NCBI GenBank assembly: GCA_022616535.1
Contig: JAKEEM010000033.1
Span: 1 to 64,000, forward strand
Direction: 5' to 3'
DNA from: Chlorobiota bacterium
Lineage (GTDB): Bacteria > Bacteroidota > Ignavibacteria > Tepidaquicellales > OLB5
Length of the DNA: 64,000 nucleotides
The notes under the pieces are model-generated. The model saw only the letters and a program-made list of their open reading frames with translations. It made no database searches and was not told the origin of the DNA. A program made the position numbers and the translations under genes. Shown here piece after piece: positions 1 through 9,220 of this stretch; the stretch's first letter is position 1, and the number at the start of each line of letters is the position of its first letter.

Positions 1-1557
1 AGACGCCATTTTTTCCTCATTATTTTTTTGCTCTGTAATATCAATCATAACACCCAGCACGTAGGATTTTCCGTCAGCCCTTTTTACTTTAAACATATGG
101 TCTTCAAGCCAGATGTAATTTCCTTTTTTTTTCTTTATTCTGAAAGTTTCTTTGTATGTTCCCTTTGAGCCCGATTTTCTCCAGTTGTCATAACCCTTTA
201 TAACTTTTTCTATATCGCTGGTATGGATTAAAGAATCGAATAGTTTTGAGTCTTTATAAAAGTCCTCCGCTGTGTAGCCGAGCATTTCGTATATATTGGG
301 CGAAATAAACTGTTTTTCGACGGCATTTTCATAGAAAACAACATTTGGGAGATTATTTAATACGGCAGTCAGTCTTGTCTGAGTTTCTTCAAGCTTTGCC
401 TCCGCTATTTTTTTGTCTGTTACATCAAGTATCTGAGCAATGAGCTGGTGCGGCTTGCCGGCCCTGTCTTTAAGTACCGTTACGTGTATTGAAACATAAA
501 CTATTTCGTTGTTCTTCGTGACGTATCTTTTTTCAAGTTCATAGGTATGCTCCCCTTTCTCAAGTGCAGAGTTAAGCAGGTCAAGATTCCCCGGCAGGTC
601 TTCGGAGTAGGTGATTTCCTTGAACGTCATTTTATAAAGCTCTTCTTTAGTATAGCCGACTATCTTGCAGTAAGCGCTGTTTACCTTAATAAACCTGCCG
701 TCAAGGGAGTTTAGCGACATTCCAATCGGGGTGCTTTCGAACATTATTTGCAGCTCTTCCTCGCTTTTCCTTAGCGCATCTTCAGCGTTTTTACTGGTGG
801 TTATATCGCGCCCGACGGCCTGGTATTCAACTATATTTCCCGAGTCATCAAAAATCGCGCTGTCTGTCCACCTTAACCATCGGATTACCCCGCTGGGCAT
901 AATTACACGGTGCGTAAATGTTCCAATCGGATTATCCTTATCAAGCTGCATAAAGAACTTTGAGAATCTTTCAAGGTCTTCAACGGGCATCTCGGGAATA
1001 TAAGTTTTACCGATAAGTTCTTCCTTTGTTTTACCGAAGAAATCACAATAAACATCATTTACGTATGTAAAGGTGCCGTCGGGTTTCCATCTTGTAATCA
1101 TTTCGGTCTGTTCTTCCACTAGCGCCTGGTATCTTTCCTTACTTGCCTTCAGTTCGTTTTCAATTTTCTTTCGCTCGGTAATATCTACCATTACCCCTTG
1201 CAGAGTTTTTGCCTCGCCGTCTTCGGTTATGACTGAAGTTATATCTTTAAACCATTTAACCGAGCCGTCTGAGGCAATCATTCTGTATTCGTATTCATGG
1301 TCATTTAGAACACTGGTCTGTATATTGCTGAATTCAAGAGCCCAGTCCTTATCTTCGGGGTGAAGATGGTTATACCAGAACCCCGCTTCGTGCCACATCT
1401 CAGGTGCATATCCCAAAATATTTTCCGCCTGGCGGCTTACGTAAATGAATCTCCGATTTGTGAGGTCATACTCGTAAGTAATTACGTTAAGCCCTTCAAT
1501 GAGCTTTCTAAATCGGTCTTCTTTTTGGTATGAAAATGTGGTTAAATCCTGTTCCAA
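1..1557 (-). CDS. Multi-PAS sensor protein, 3' end outside window
   Basis: The reverse strand is open from a TTG at 1557 to the left edge; an in-frame TAG lies about 36 bases upstream. The roughly 519 visible residues form four consecutive PAS/PAC units. Each ends in a PAC-type strand of the DITE/DITT/DVTD/DITE kind (for example VMVDITERKKIENEL and VMIDITEQKNNEEKM), and the first carries the PAS_3 hallmark HLHPEDKDW. No signal peptide or membrane segment is seen, so the sensor part looks cytoplasmic. The output domain (histidine kinase, GGDEF or other) is cut off, so the signalling class cannot be stated. The start is uncertain: TTG has only weak Shine-Dalgarno support and no ATG lies nearby. 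PAS repeats of this kind bind small ligands or mediate protein contacts; the ligand is unknown. Confidence 0.8.
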   Translation of the reverse strand, partial: MEQDLTTFSYQKEDRFRKLIEGLNVITYEYDLTNRRFIYVSRQAENILGYAPEMWHEAGFWYNHLHPEDKDWALEFSNIQTSVLNDHEYEYRMIASDGSVKWFKDITSVITEDGEAKTLQGVMVDITERKKIENELKASKERYQALVEEQTEMITRWKPDGTFTYVNDVYCDFFGKTKEELIGKTYIPEMPVEDLERFSKFFMQLDKDNPIGTFTHRVIMPSGVIRWLRWTDSAIFDDSGNIVEYQAVGRDITTSKNAEDALRKSEEELQIMFESTPIGMSLNSLDGRFIKVNSAYCKIVGYTKEELYKMTFKEITYSEDLPGNLDLLNSALEKGEHTYELEKRYVTKNNEIVYVSIHVTVLKDRAGKPHQLIAQILDVTDKKIAEAKLEETQTRLTAVLNNLPNVVFYENAVEKQFISPNIYEMLGYTAEDFYKDSKLFDSLIHTSDIEKVIKGYDNWRKSGSKGTYKETFRIKKKKGNYIWLEDHMFKVKRADGKSYVLGVMIDITEQKNNEEKMAS

Positions 1558-1783
1558 GCGTTGTGATTTTCTAAAAAATTGATATATAGCCAGCTAATTT
1601 ATAAATAAATAAGCTTATAAAAATTAACGTAAAGGCGTGATATATTGAAATTTATAATTATGTGGATATTTGAACAATGGTGTGATGAAAACCAGTTAAA
1701 CTGGGTAAAAAAGATGTATTTGGCTGTTATTAAAAATCCAGATTAGTTATTTTATTTATTAGCCTTAGAAGGGAGGCTCAAAC

Positions 1784-2644
1784 ATGAAAAAAAAATTAAT
1801 ACTTTTTTTTATTTCCTCAATGTTTGTTTCCAATATAAATTATTCGTGGGATTCAACTGCCGCAAAATTTTACCCGCTTGCAGTAGGTAATTCATGGTCG
1901 TATAAACATATAATATATAGTCCTCCATTAGGATGTCCGACTCCCACCAGTCAATACAACTTTATTGTAACTATAATAAGTGATACCGTTAGAAACGGAC
2001 ATAGGTATTTTAAGTTCAGTAATGGACGATTACTTAGAATTGACAGCACCACAATGAATGTTTACCAGTATAACGGGGTTTCGGAATGTAAAACAGACAG
2101 TTTACTCGCCAGAAAAAATGATTTAATATATAATACTTGTTTCTCTGGCCCTTATCCCATTTTTGATACGAGTCTAATTTTATTTGCTGGTCAAAACAGA
2201 CGGACAAAAACTATGGCCTTAATTGGTGGTTCAAGAACCTTAATGTATGAAATCGGTCTCTATAGAGACGGGTATTGCGAAATACAAACTGGTGCCATGG
2301 ACGAGCTTAACGGATGTATTATAAATGGCATTCAATATGGAGTGATGCTCGGTATTGGGCCAATAAGCGGTTCTGTGCCTGATAAGTTTAAGCTGTATCA
2401 GAATTATCCCAATCCGTTTAATCCCTCTACAAGCATAAAGTTTGATGTACCGAAGAAAACAAATCTTAAGCTGGTTATATATGATGTTCTGAGCAGGGAA
2501 ATTGAAACTCTCGTTGATGAACAACTGAATCCGGGTGAATATGAAGTCCGGTGGAACGCAGAAAATTATCCAAGCGGCATGTATTTCTATAGTATTGAAG
2601 CTGGAGATTTTTCTAAAACTGGAAAAATGGTTTTAATAAAATAG
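1784..2644 (+). CDS. Secreted protein with T9SS C-terminal sorting domain
   Basis: This is a 286-residue protein with an N-terminal signal peptide (about residues 1-21). Its mature part begins with YPLAVGNSWSYK, a phrase common at the start of secreted Ignavibacteria-type proteins. From about residue 203 it has a type IX sorting domain: YQNYPNPFNPSTSIKF, then a GEYEVRW strand and a terminal GKMVLIK. Family knowledge predicts export by Sec, passage through T9SS and release or anchoring at the surface. The central 180 residues are not recognised; they hold several Cys residues that could form disulfides. A good GGAGG ribosome site precedes the ATG. The gene converges on the tonB-like gene, with nine bases between the stops. 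Function of the passenger is unknown. Confidence 0.88.
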   Translation: MKKKLILFFISSMFVSNINYSWDSTAAKFYPLAVGNSWSYKHIIYSPPLGCPTPTSQYNFIVTIISDTVRNGHRYFKFSNGRLLRIDSTTMNVYQYNGVSECKTDSLLARKNDLIYNTCFSGPYPIFDTSLILFAGQNRRTKTMALIGGSRTLMYEIGLYRDGYCEIQTGAMDELNGCIINGIQYGVMLGIGPISGSVPDKFKLYQNYPNPFNPSTSIKFDVPKKTNLKLVIYDVLSREIETLVDEQLNPGEYEVRWNAENYPSGMYFYSIEAGDFSKTGKMVLIK

Positions 2645-2653
2645 CGGGTACTA

Positions 2654-3436
2654 TTACTTCAGCTTGAAGCTAAAGGGAACCGTTACCCAAACCTTAACAG
2701 GCTTGTTGTTCTGTAAGCCGGGGGTGAATACCAGTTCCAATGCCTTATCTCTTACTTCATCATGAAAAATCTTATTCCCGCTTACAGCGCCGACTTTCAC
2801 AACGCTTCCGTCTGGTCCGACAAGCACTCTGACCGTGACCCTGCCCTCGAGTCCAATTTCAATTGCGCGCGGGGGATAGTTAACTTCAGACCTAATTTGA
2901 TGAAGATTTGTGCATTCAGGAGCTACTTCAACCTCAATAATATTATATATGTCTTTAACAGGTTCTTTGATTTCCTTATCTATTTTATCGCCCAATTTTG
3001 TGTCGATTTTAATATTTGTGTTATCGGCAAGCACTAGGCTGTCGCCTTCTCTTGAGGTTGATGTGTTAATTTCATTTAGCTCGTCTTGTGTTTTAAGCAC
3101 AACGTCATCAGCAACTTCTTTTTTTACCGGCTCTGGCTGAAGGGAAGCTAAATCCTTTACCTTGTTTGCAATTTCTTCCTTTATTGGGGGAATTTCTTTA
3201 TCATCAATGGGCGGGGGGGTTTCATCAAACTCTACAATAATCACGGGGTCCCTGCCTTTTGGAATATCCTTTGCCTTGGCTTCATTAAAATATGTAATTA
3301 GCATATAGGCGGCTATCAAAGCAAGATGAAAAGTAACGGCAATTATAAATCCCTTTAGCGTAAAGCCCTGGTAGAGCTTTTTTAGCTCGGCTGCTCCGTA
3401 TTTATCGTTATTTATAAGTATTATTTCGTCGAACAT
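2654..3436 (-). CDS. TonB family energy transducer
   Basis: This 260-residue protein has the classic TonB layout: a short cytoplasmic N terminus, one membrane anchor (about 28-50), a Pro/Glu/Lys-rich periplasmic linker (about 70-110) and a C-terminal TonB domain (about 183-260) with YPPRAIEIGLEGRVTVRV and a final VTVPFSFKLK. It would couple the ExbB/ExbD proton-motive complex to outer-membrane TonB-dependent receptors; one such receptor lies at 40248-42590. No exbB/exbD is adjacent. The ATG is preceded by AAAGGAGG, so the start is secure. Bacteroidota carry many TonB paralogues, so which receptor it serves is not known. Confidence 0.9.
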   Translation of the reverse strand: MFDEIILINNDKYGAAELKKLYQGFTLKGFIIAVTFHLALIAAYMLITYFNEAKAKDIPKGRDPVIIVEFDETPPPIDDKEIPPIKEEIANKVKDLASLQPEPVKKEVADDVVLKTQDELNEINTSTSREGDSLVLADNTNIKIDTKLGDKIDKEIKEPVKDIYNIIEVEVAPECTNLHQIRSEVNYPPRAIEIGLEGRVTVRVLVGPDGSVVKVGAVSGNKIFHDEVRDKALELVFTPGLQNNKPVKVWVTVPFSFKLK

Positions 3437-3496
3437 TTCGAGCCTCCTTTCTGCCTTTGCGGATTATACTATATATGTAGAATATTTGTTCCTTTC

Positions 3497-3531
3497 CTAA
3501 TTTTTAATTGTTCATTGCTAATTTTTAATTG
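3497..3531. repeat. Short direct repeat, AT-rich dispersed family
   Basis: Two exact copies of the 14-mer CTAATTTTTAATTG (3497-3510 and 3518-3531) lie 21 bases apart in the divergent spacer between the TonB gene and the next lipoprotein gene. They resemble in style the ATTGAAAATTGATAATTG-type repeats near 20435-20889 and 58759-58791. Role unknown. Confidence 0.6.
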
Positions 3532-3572
3532 AATGTATATTTTGCTGAAATCACTTAATTTTATATTATAAG

Positions 3573-4490
3573 ATGAGGAGTTTAATACTTTTTGGGTTTT
3601 GTATGTTCATTTTTTCCTGCGGCGCAAAAAAGGATGAGGTGAAAAATAACTCAAAAAACAAGGAAAAATCTACAGCTGAAACGAAGAAAACCGGCAGCAG
3701 CTCCGTAACATCGGCTTTGGACTGGTACGACATCTTAAGCGAAGACCCGAAAGTTATAGAATTGCCTGCTGATTTGACTGAGATTTCCGGCATTACTTTC
3801 ACAAATGATAACCGCCTTTTTGCCGTTGGTGATGAGGACGCCGACATTTTCGAAATAGACTACAACTCAGGCAGTGTTATCAAAAGATTTTCACTTGGCA
3901 GCATGCTTGTCATAGAAGGTGATTTTGAAGATATTTCCTTTGCTCGTGATAAATTTTATTTGCTTGAATCCAAAGGGAAGCTTTATGAATTCAGCGAAGG
4001 TTCAAACGGTTCATTTGTTGATTATAAAACATACAAAACATCGTTAACTTCAAAATATGATGTTGAGGGATTGTGCTATGACTCAGAAACAAACTCGCTG
4101 CTGCTTGCCTGCAAGGGATTCGGAGGCGATGGACTTGGAAAGGACAAAGCAGTCTACTCGTTTAGCTTAAATAATATGACTTTCGATGATAAACCCCGCT
4201 TTGTTATTCCCCAAAAGGAAATTAAAAATAATACAACCGAAGGAAAATTTAATCCGTCGGGAATTGCCCGCCAGCCTGAAACTGGAACGTTTTTTATAAT
4301 CGCTGCTCGCGGCAATACAATTGTTGAAATCTCAAAAGACGGTTCGATTTTGAATCAGAAAGATTTGCTGGAAAAAGTCCACAAGCAGGCGGAGGGAATT
4401 GCATTCAAAAGTGACGGAACACTTTTCATAAGCAATGAGGGCAGAGGCAAGAAACCAAAAATTGTAATTTACGATATGCTTAAGCACTGA
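3573..4490 (+). CDS. SdiA-regulated-like beta-propeller lipoprotein
   Basis: This 305-residue lipoprotein has a lipobox ending FIFSC (Cys16), so it should be lipidated in the envelope. The remainder, from about residue 50, reads as a beta-propeller: repeated units such as ISGITFTNDNRLFAVGDED, LEGLCYD-like strands and AEGIAFKSDGTLFISNEG. This pattern fits the SdiA-regulated family (PF06977), a periplasmic propeller of unknown biochemical role often compared with esterase-like phytase folds. No catalytic residues can be assigned. It is followed 37 bases later by the large kinase-like/Omp85 gene on the same strand and may be cotranscribed with it. The start ATG gives an ideal short lipoprotein signal. 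Confidence 0.78.
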   Translation: MRSLILFGFCMFIFSCGAKKDEVKNNSKNKEKSTAETKKTGSSSVTSALDWYDILSEDPKVIELPADLTEISGITFTNDNRLFAVGDEDADIFEIDYNSGSVIKRFSLGSMLVIEGDFEDISFARDKFYLLESKGKLYEFSEGSNGSFVDYKTYKTSLTSKYDVEGLCYDSETNSLLLACKGFGGDGLGKDKAVYSFSLNNMTFDDKPRFVIPQKEIKNNTTEGKFNPSGIARQPETGTFFIIAARGNTIVEISKDGSILNQKDLLEKVHKQAEGIAFKSDGTLFISNEGRGKKPKIVIYDMLKH

Positions 4491-4527
4491 GCATAAACCT
4501 GAGCGAGCGAAGGGCTAAAATATTTAT

Positions 4528-7215
4528 ATGACAGTAATCATAAAATCAAGAAAATTGTTGGTCGGGTTTTTTATTTCTGCCCTGTTGTTGTCACAAGCAA
4601 CATTCTCTCAAACTAACCTATCCTGGTTCTCTGAATTCAAAACCGTTGTTCCCGGTAAGCATTATGATGCGGGCTGGTTTCATGAGCTTTTTTTCGGAGC
4701 TCACTGGCGCGACGTTTGGACGACCCCCGTTAAAGTCGGCGTTATCGACTTGAACACTTACGGGGAGGGATTAACACCGAAGAAAAAGGGCGGCGGTTTG
4801 CAGACCAAATCATTAAAGTTCAAAGGAGGCGACGGAAAAGAGTATAAATTCCGCTCTCTAGATAAAGACCCCAAAAAAACGCTGCCGGTTGAATTGCAGG
4901 AATCGATTGCAAAAGATATTGTGCAGGACCAGATTTGCTCATCCAATCCTTATGCGGGATTTGTTGTTAACCCGATTCTTGATGCTGTTGGAGTCTACTA
5001 CTCAGATTACACAATTGTGCTTTTGCCCGATGACCCGAAGCTCGAGGAATATCAAAAGGAGTTTGGTGGTTTGCTCGGAATAATGGAAATCGTGCCCGAA
5101 GAGGAGCAGTTTGAGGGCTCGGATAAAGTTATCGGCTCAATCAAGCTGCTTGACCGCTTAAATAAGGAGTTCGATGAGTTTGTTGACGGCGAAGCATTCC
5201 TTAAAGCGCGCCTTATGGATGTTTTTCTGGGGGACTGGGACCGCCATAAGGATCAGTGGAAATGGATTAGATACGAGAGCGGCAATAAAAAGATTTACAA
5301 ACCTTTCCCTATGGATAGAGACCAGGCATTTGCAAAGTTTGACGGCATTATTCCGTGGTTTGCAGAAAAAAACCTCCCCCAGCTTAACAACTTCGGAGAG
5401 AACTACCCGAATATGCGCTATATGACGTGGAGCGGAAGGTATCTTGACCAGCGCTTCCTTGCATTTTTGACTAAAAGCCGCTGGGACGAGGTGACTGGGG
5501 AAGTCCTGAGCAAACTAACAAATGATGTTATTGAAAATGCAGTGAAACAGCTTCTACCTGAGGTTTACAATAAGGCAAAAGATGAATTACTTGAAAAGCT
5601 CAAGTCACGCCGTGACCAATTGAAGGAAGCGTCAAACGAATATTATGAGCTTGTCAACTCAATTGTAGATATTTACACAACAGATAAAGATGATTACGCG
5701 AGGATTGGATTTAATCCGATTACAGGAATTGATTTACCAAAGAAAGATAAGGAAAGGGGATACACCGTTATAAATATATTCAAGCGCGATGAAGATGCAG
5801 GCGAAAAAAAGAGCGATGTCTTAAGACAAAGAATGTTCTATAATGACGAAACTGATGAAATAAGAATCTACCTGCAGGGAGGAGATGATTTGGTTACATT
5901 AGGGGGAGATGCGGATAACGCGCCCAAAATTAGAATCATCGGCGGTGACGGCAAGGATGAGGTTTTAAACCATACTGGCGAAACTGTTTTATTTTATGAT
6001 GACGGAAAAAAATCTAAAATGAAGGGAAATGTAAGTCATGATGACGAGAGATACAGCTTAGCGTATGAAAAGCAGTTAAAGGAGTTTAAGCAAAAAAAAG
6101 ATAAATTAAGCAAGGAAGAAAAAGACAATTATGAGGATTTAATCGGCAATCTAAGGTATGACGTTCCTCCTCCACCGGATAAATTTCATTTTACATTTTT
6201 CTACCCTATTTTTTACTATAATCCCGATATTGGTCCTTTTTTCGGGGGAAATTTAAGTTACACTAAGTTTGGGTTCAGAATGAATCCATACCTTTATAAG
6301 TTAAGTTTCACGGCGGGCTACGCTCCGGAGAAAAAAGACTTAACCGGACTTGTTGTTGATTTAAATTTCGATTTCCTTGGAATTATAAAACACTCGGCAG
6401 TGAATTTCCACTTTCGTAAATCAGGCATCGAGGTAAATAACTATTTCGGACAGGGGAATAATACACGCTTTTCAAAAAAAATGGAAGACGCAGATTATTA
6501 CAAAGTTACCCATGAGGAATATTCCTTTGCTCCGGTTATAACTTTTCCGCGTGATGAGAAATTGAAATTTAATTTAGGAGCACTATATAAGAACTTTGAG
6601 TTGAAAGATAATGATACCATTAATATTACAACATATTTTACAGATAGCAGAATTAACCTGATCGGTGCAACAGGCGGAGCTGAGCTTGACAAACGCGACC
6701 ATCCGACGGCGCCATACACGGGATATTATTTCAGCTTAAAAGGCAGCTACTTTCCAGAAGTATTTGATGACATGTATAATTTCGGCAGAATTGTTGGTGA
6801 TGTAAGGGGATACATAGGGCATAAGCAAAATATCTCTCTGGCTTTGCGTTTGAGAGGGGAAAAAATATTCGGCGATTATCCATTTTTTGAGTCTGCTTTT
6901 CTGGGCGGGGCGCGGTATCTGCGCGGATTCCCGAGCGAACGCTTTGCCGGCGACGGCTCACTTGCAGCAATGAGTGAGCTTAGACTGAAGCTGTTTAAAA
7001 TGAATTTCCTGTTTCCGGAAACTATAGGCTTGTTCGGTTTTGCGGAGTCAGGCAGGGTGTTTCTTGAGGGCGAGGAATCAAACCTGTGGCACTCTTCATA
7101 CGGCGGTGGACTCTATATACATTTCATTAACCGTGATATGACTTTCAAATTCACTTACGCCCGCTCAAAGGAAAAAGATTTTGCATTCTATTTTGGAACA
7201 GGATTTGGGTTTTAG
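4528..7215 (+). CDS. Kinase-like periplasmic domain fused to Omp85/BamA-type barrel
   Basis: This is an 895-residue protein with a signal peptide (about 1-28). Residues about 85-290 contain a glycine-rich segment with GKEYKFRSLDKDP, then LGDWDRHKDQWKW, then PFPMDRDQAF. The order nucleotide-loop Lys, D-x-x-R-H catalytic loop and D-x-D-x-A-F metal site is that of the Fam20/HipA/CotH atypical kinase superfamily. A charged stretch (about 370-540) follows, then a long beta-barrel (about 550-895) with LGGARYLRGFPSERF, a strong Omp85/surface-antigen phrase, ending in FYFGTGFGF with the terminal Phe needed for outer-membrane insertion. Known Bacteroidota relatives carry a metallophosphatase in front of such a barrel; none is seen here. 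Kinase activity in an ATP-poor periplasm is an inference and may not occur. It converges on the PAP2 gene with a 4-base overlap. Confidence 0.72.
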   Translation: MTVIIKSRKLLVGFFISALLLSQATFSQTNLSWFSEFKTVVPGKHYDAGWFHELFFGAHWRDVWTTPVKVGVIDLNTYGEGLTPKKKGGGLQTKSLKFKGGDGKEYKFRSLDKDPKKTLPVELQESIAKDIVQDQICSSNPYAGFVVNPILDAVGVYYSDYTIVLLPDDPKLEEYQKEFGGLLGIMEIVPEEEQFEGSDKVIGSIKLLDRLNKEFDEFVDGEAFLKARLMDVFLGDWDRHKDQWKWIRYESGNKKIYKPFPMDRDQAFAKFDGIIPWFAEKNLPQLNNFGENYPNMRYMTWSGRYLDQRFLAFLTKSRWDEVTGEVLSKLTNDVIENAVKQLLPEVYNKAKDELLEKLKSRRDQLKEASNEYYELVNSIVDIYTTDKDDYARIGFNPITGIDLPKKDKERGYTVINIFKRDEDAGEKKSDVLRQRMFYNDETDEIRIYLQGGDDLVTLGGDADNAPKIRIIGGDGKDEVLNHTGETVLFYDDGKKSKMKGNVSHDDERYSLAYEKQLKEFKQKKDKLSKEEKDNYEDLIGNLRYDVPPPPDKFHFTFFYPIFYYNPDIGPFFGGNLSYTKFGFRMNPYLYKLSFTAGYAPEKKDLTGLVVDLNFDFLGIIKHSAVNFHFRKSGIEVNNYFGQGNNTRFSKKMEDADYYKVTHEEYSFAPVITFPRDEKLKFNLGALYKNFELKDNDTINITTYFTDSRINLIGATGGAELDKRDHPTAPYTGYYFSLKGSYFPEVFDDMYNFGRIVGDVRGYIGHKQNISLALRLRGEKIFGDYPFFESAFLGGARYLRGFPSERFAGDGSLAAMSELRLKLFKMNFLFPETIGLFGFAESGRVFLEGEESNLWHSSYGGGLYIHFINRDMTFKFTYARSKEKDFAFYFGTGFGF

Positions 7216-8072
7216 AATAAATAGACTGCATTAATACCGTTTATCGAAGGATATAAAGAAAAACCCCCTCCTTTTTTCTTTAATTTCTGTTTTTCATTCT
7301 GCTCTCTTTCACGCTCGCGGTTTAAAACGAATTTTGCGGAGCCGTAGCCCAGAGCAGTGCCGAATATAACGTCGCTGAGCCAGTGCTTGTCATTATACAG
7401 CCTTGCATAAGCGGTTAAGCCGGCAAAGCCGTATAAAACAACTCTCGCCCACCAAGTATCTATTTGCTCGGCAAGAATGGTAGAAGTTGCAACTGCGACT
7501 ACAATATGTCCCGACGGGAACGATTGCGTATCGCCTGCTGTATTAAGCCAAGAAAATTCATATTGATTCTTTTCCGAAGTAAACGGTCTGTGTCTTCCAA
7601 ATAGATATCGCAAACCGATTGTTAAAGTACCAGAATATGCAAGTGCTTGGGCTAGCATTCTGCCTGTTTTGCGGATTTCGCTCTCACGCGTTGCAAGTCC
7701 GATTGCATACAGCACTCCGCTGAAAATGCTCGGATACTGGACAAAACCGTAAGCTGTCGGCGCGTCCCAGAAATCGTGATTGTATGTTTCAAATCCGCGC
7801 CTTGATACAGCATTACGAAAATCCTTATCAACTGTTGAAGAAAGCACCGTTCCCGCTATAACTGATGATGAAATAATGAGGTCTTTGGTATCCATGCGAA
7901 ATGGACAGGTTAAGTATGCACCCCAGTCAACGGCAAAGTATTTGAGGTCACTGCCTAAATCCTGCCAAATGGTGGTTTTCGGCTTGATTTTCTTAAGAGC
8001 TATGGTTGAATCTGAATGTAAGGAAGAGTTAAAAGCAAAAATTACAACAATAAGCAGAATTTTTTTCATCAA
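7212..8072 (-). CDS. PAP2-family lipid phosphatase
   Basis: The 286-residue protein starts with a signal or anchor (about 1-18) and has several hydrophobic helices. The three PAP2 motifs are present in order: the RHRPF element of motif 1, FPSGH in motif 2 and RLYNDKHWLSD in motif 3, giving the catalytic His pair and Asp. Members dephosphorylate lipid or isoprenoid phosphates (phosphatidic acid, undecaprenyl pyrophosphate, lipid A) on the outer face of the inner membrane or in the periplasm. The substrate cannot be told from sequence. The last 40 residues are a basic Glu/Lys-rich tail. It converges on the kinase-like/Omp85 gene with overlapping stop codons. Confidence 0.9.
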   Translation of the reverse strand: MMKKILLIVVIFAFNSSLHSDSTIALKKIKPKTTIWQDLGSDLKYFAVDWGAYLTCPFRMDTKDLIISSSVIAGTVLSSTVDKDFRNAVSRRGFETYNHDFWDAPTAYGFVQYPSIFSGVLYAIGLATRESEIRKTGRMLAQALAYSGTLTIGLRYLFGRHRPFTSEKNQYEFSWLNTAGDTQSFPSGHIVVAVATSTILAEQIDTWWARVVLYGFAGLTAYARLYNDKHWLSDVIFGTALGYGSAKFVLNREREREQNEKQKLKKKGGGFSLYPSINGINAVYLF

Positions 8073-8167
8073 ATTAAATGAATGATTAATGTCAGAATTT
8101 TTTCATAAATTAATGTCTTTAAATAACATAGACAAGTCTACACTCAAGTAGAAATTAAAGAATACAA

Positions 8168-9220
8168 ATGGCAATAAAGGCAAGCACAATAGCCAAGCTG
8201 AAATCTGTTTTTGGAATTACCGTTTTCGGAATGATAGTAGGACCGCTTTTTGTATGTATTGCATTCGGTTTTGAAATTGAAAGAGCCTTGAAGGGGTTCA
8301 TAGCGGGTTTTTTGATAACTTTCCTCGGGGGAGTGTTTGAGAAAATTATTTATCCAATTAAAATAAAAAAACTAAGGTTTTCTGCGGTTTTATTAATCAG
8401 AACCCTTGTTTATATTTTTGTTATTTCTTTTTCCGTCATAATGGTTTGGGTTGTTCATGAAAGTATGATTAACACTAGGAGCCTGATAGCTACTTTACAA
8501 ACTGACGACTTCGCTCATTTTATTACTAGAGGCGATTTTCCGCTTATATTTTTATTTGCAATTACTATGAGCTTTCTTGTCAATTTCCTTGTCCAGTTAA
8601 ATGATTTGCTCGGCAGAGGAGTTTTGCTAAGCTACATTACGGGAAGATATCATAAACCTAAGATTGAAGAAAGATTTTTCATGTTTCTGGATTTGGAGTC
8701 ATCTACAACGATTGCCGAAACAATCGGTCCCGTGAAATACCATCAGTTTATGAATAGTTATTTTTATGATATTAACGAACCGATAATTGAATCCAAAGGA
8801 GAAATATATCAGTATGTAGGCGATGAAGTTGTAATCAGCTGGTCAAAAGCAAACGGAACAAAAAAATTGAACTGCATCGCATGCTACTTTAAAATTAAGG
8901 ACACAATAGAACAATTGCAGAAAAAGTATATTAAGGAATTCGGGCTGATACCGGGCTTTAAGGGGGGAGTGCATTTCGGAGAGGTTGTAATAGGCGAAGT
9001 GGGTAATTCAAGAAAAGAGATTGTTTTTCACGGTGATGTTATGAATACCGCCTCACGGATACAGGGACAGGCGAAAGCTTTAAACAAGCAGCTTTTAATT
9101 TCCGAAGATGCTTTGAAATGCTTAAACCTTGACTCGGAATTTACTGCGGAAAAAATAGGGAAGTTTAAGCTGAAGGGAAAAGAACAGGAAACAGAGATTT
9201 ATTCAGTAATTAAACATTGA
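8168..9220 (+). CDS. Membrane-anchored class III nucleotidyl cyclase
   Basis: This 350-residue protein has an N-terminal membrane half with about four helices (15-160) and a C-terminal class III adenylate/guanylate cyclase domain (about 172-345). The metal-binding Asp residues are present in FLDLESST and YVGDEVVISW, and the transition-state region reads FHGDVMNTASRIQ with the expected Asp, Asn and Arg. The base-recognition Lys found three residues before the GD pair in classical adenylate cyclases is Gln here (QYVGD), so the nucleotide made cannot be assumed to be cAMP. It converges on ppk1 with an 11-base overlap. An HD-membrane protein resembling cyclic-nucleotide-gated Pycsar effectors lies 3.7 kb away. 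Confidence 0.9.
   Translation: MAIKASTIAKLKSVFGITVFGMIVGPLFVCIAFGFEIERALKGFIAGFLITFLGGVFEKIIYPIKIKKLRFSAVLLIRTLVYIFVISFSVIMVWVVHESMINTRSLIATLQTDDFAHFITRGDFPLIFLFAITMSFLVNFLVQLNDLLGRGVLLSYITGRYHKPKIEERFFMFLDLESSTTIAETIGPVKYHQFMNSYFYDINEPIIESKGEIYQYVGDEVVISWSKANGTKKLNCIACYFKIKDTIEQLQKKYIKEFGLIPGFKGGVHFGEVVIGEVGNSRKEIVFHGDVMNTASRIQGQAKALNKQLLISEDALKCLNLDSEFTAEKIGKFKLKGKEQETEIYSVIKH

Noticed and set aside
1660-1746. 28-codon plus-strand frame in the spacer before the first T9SS gene
   Set aside because: No ribosome site and very short; likely chance in AT-rich DNA.
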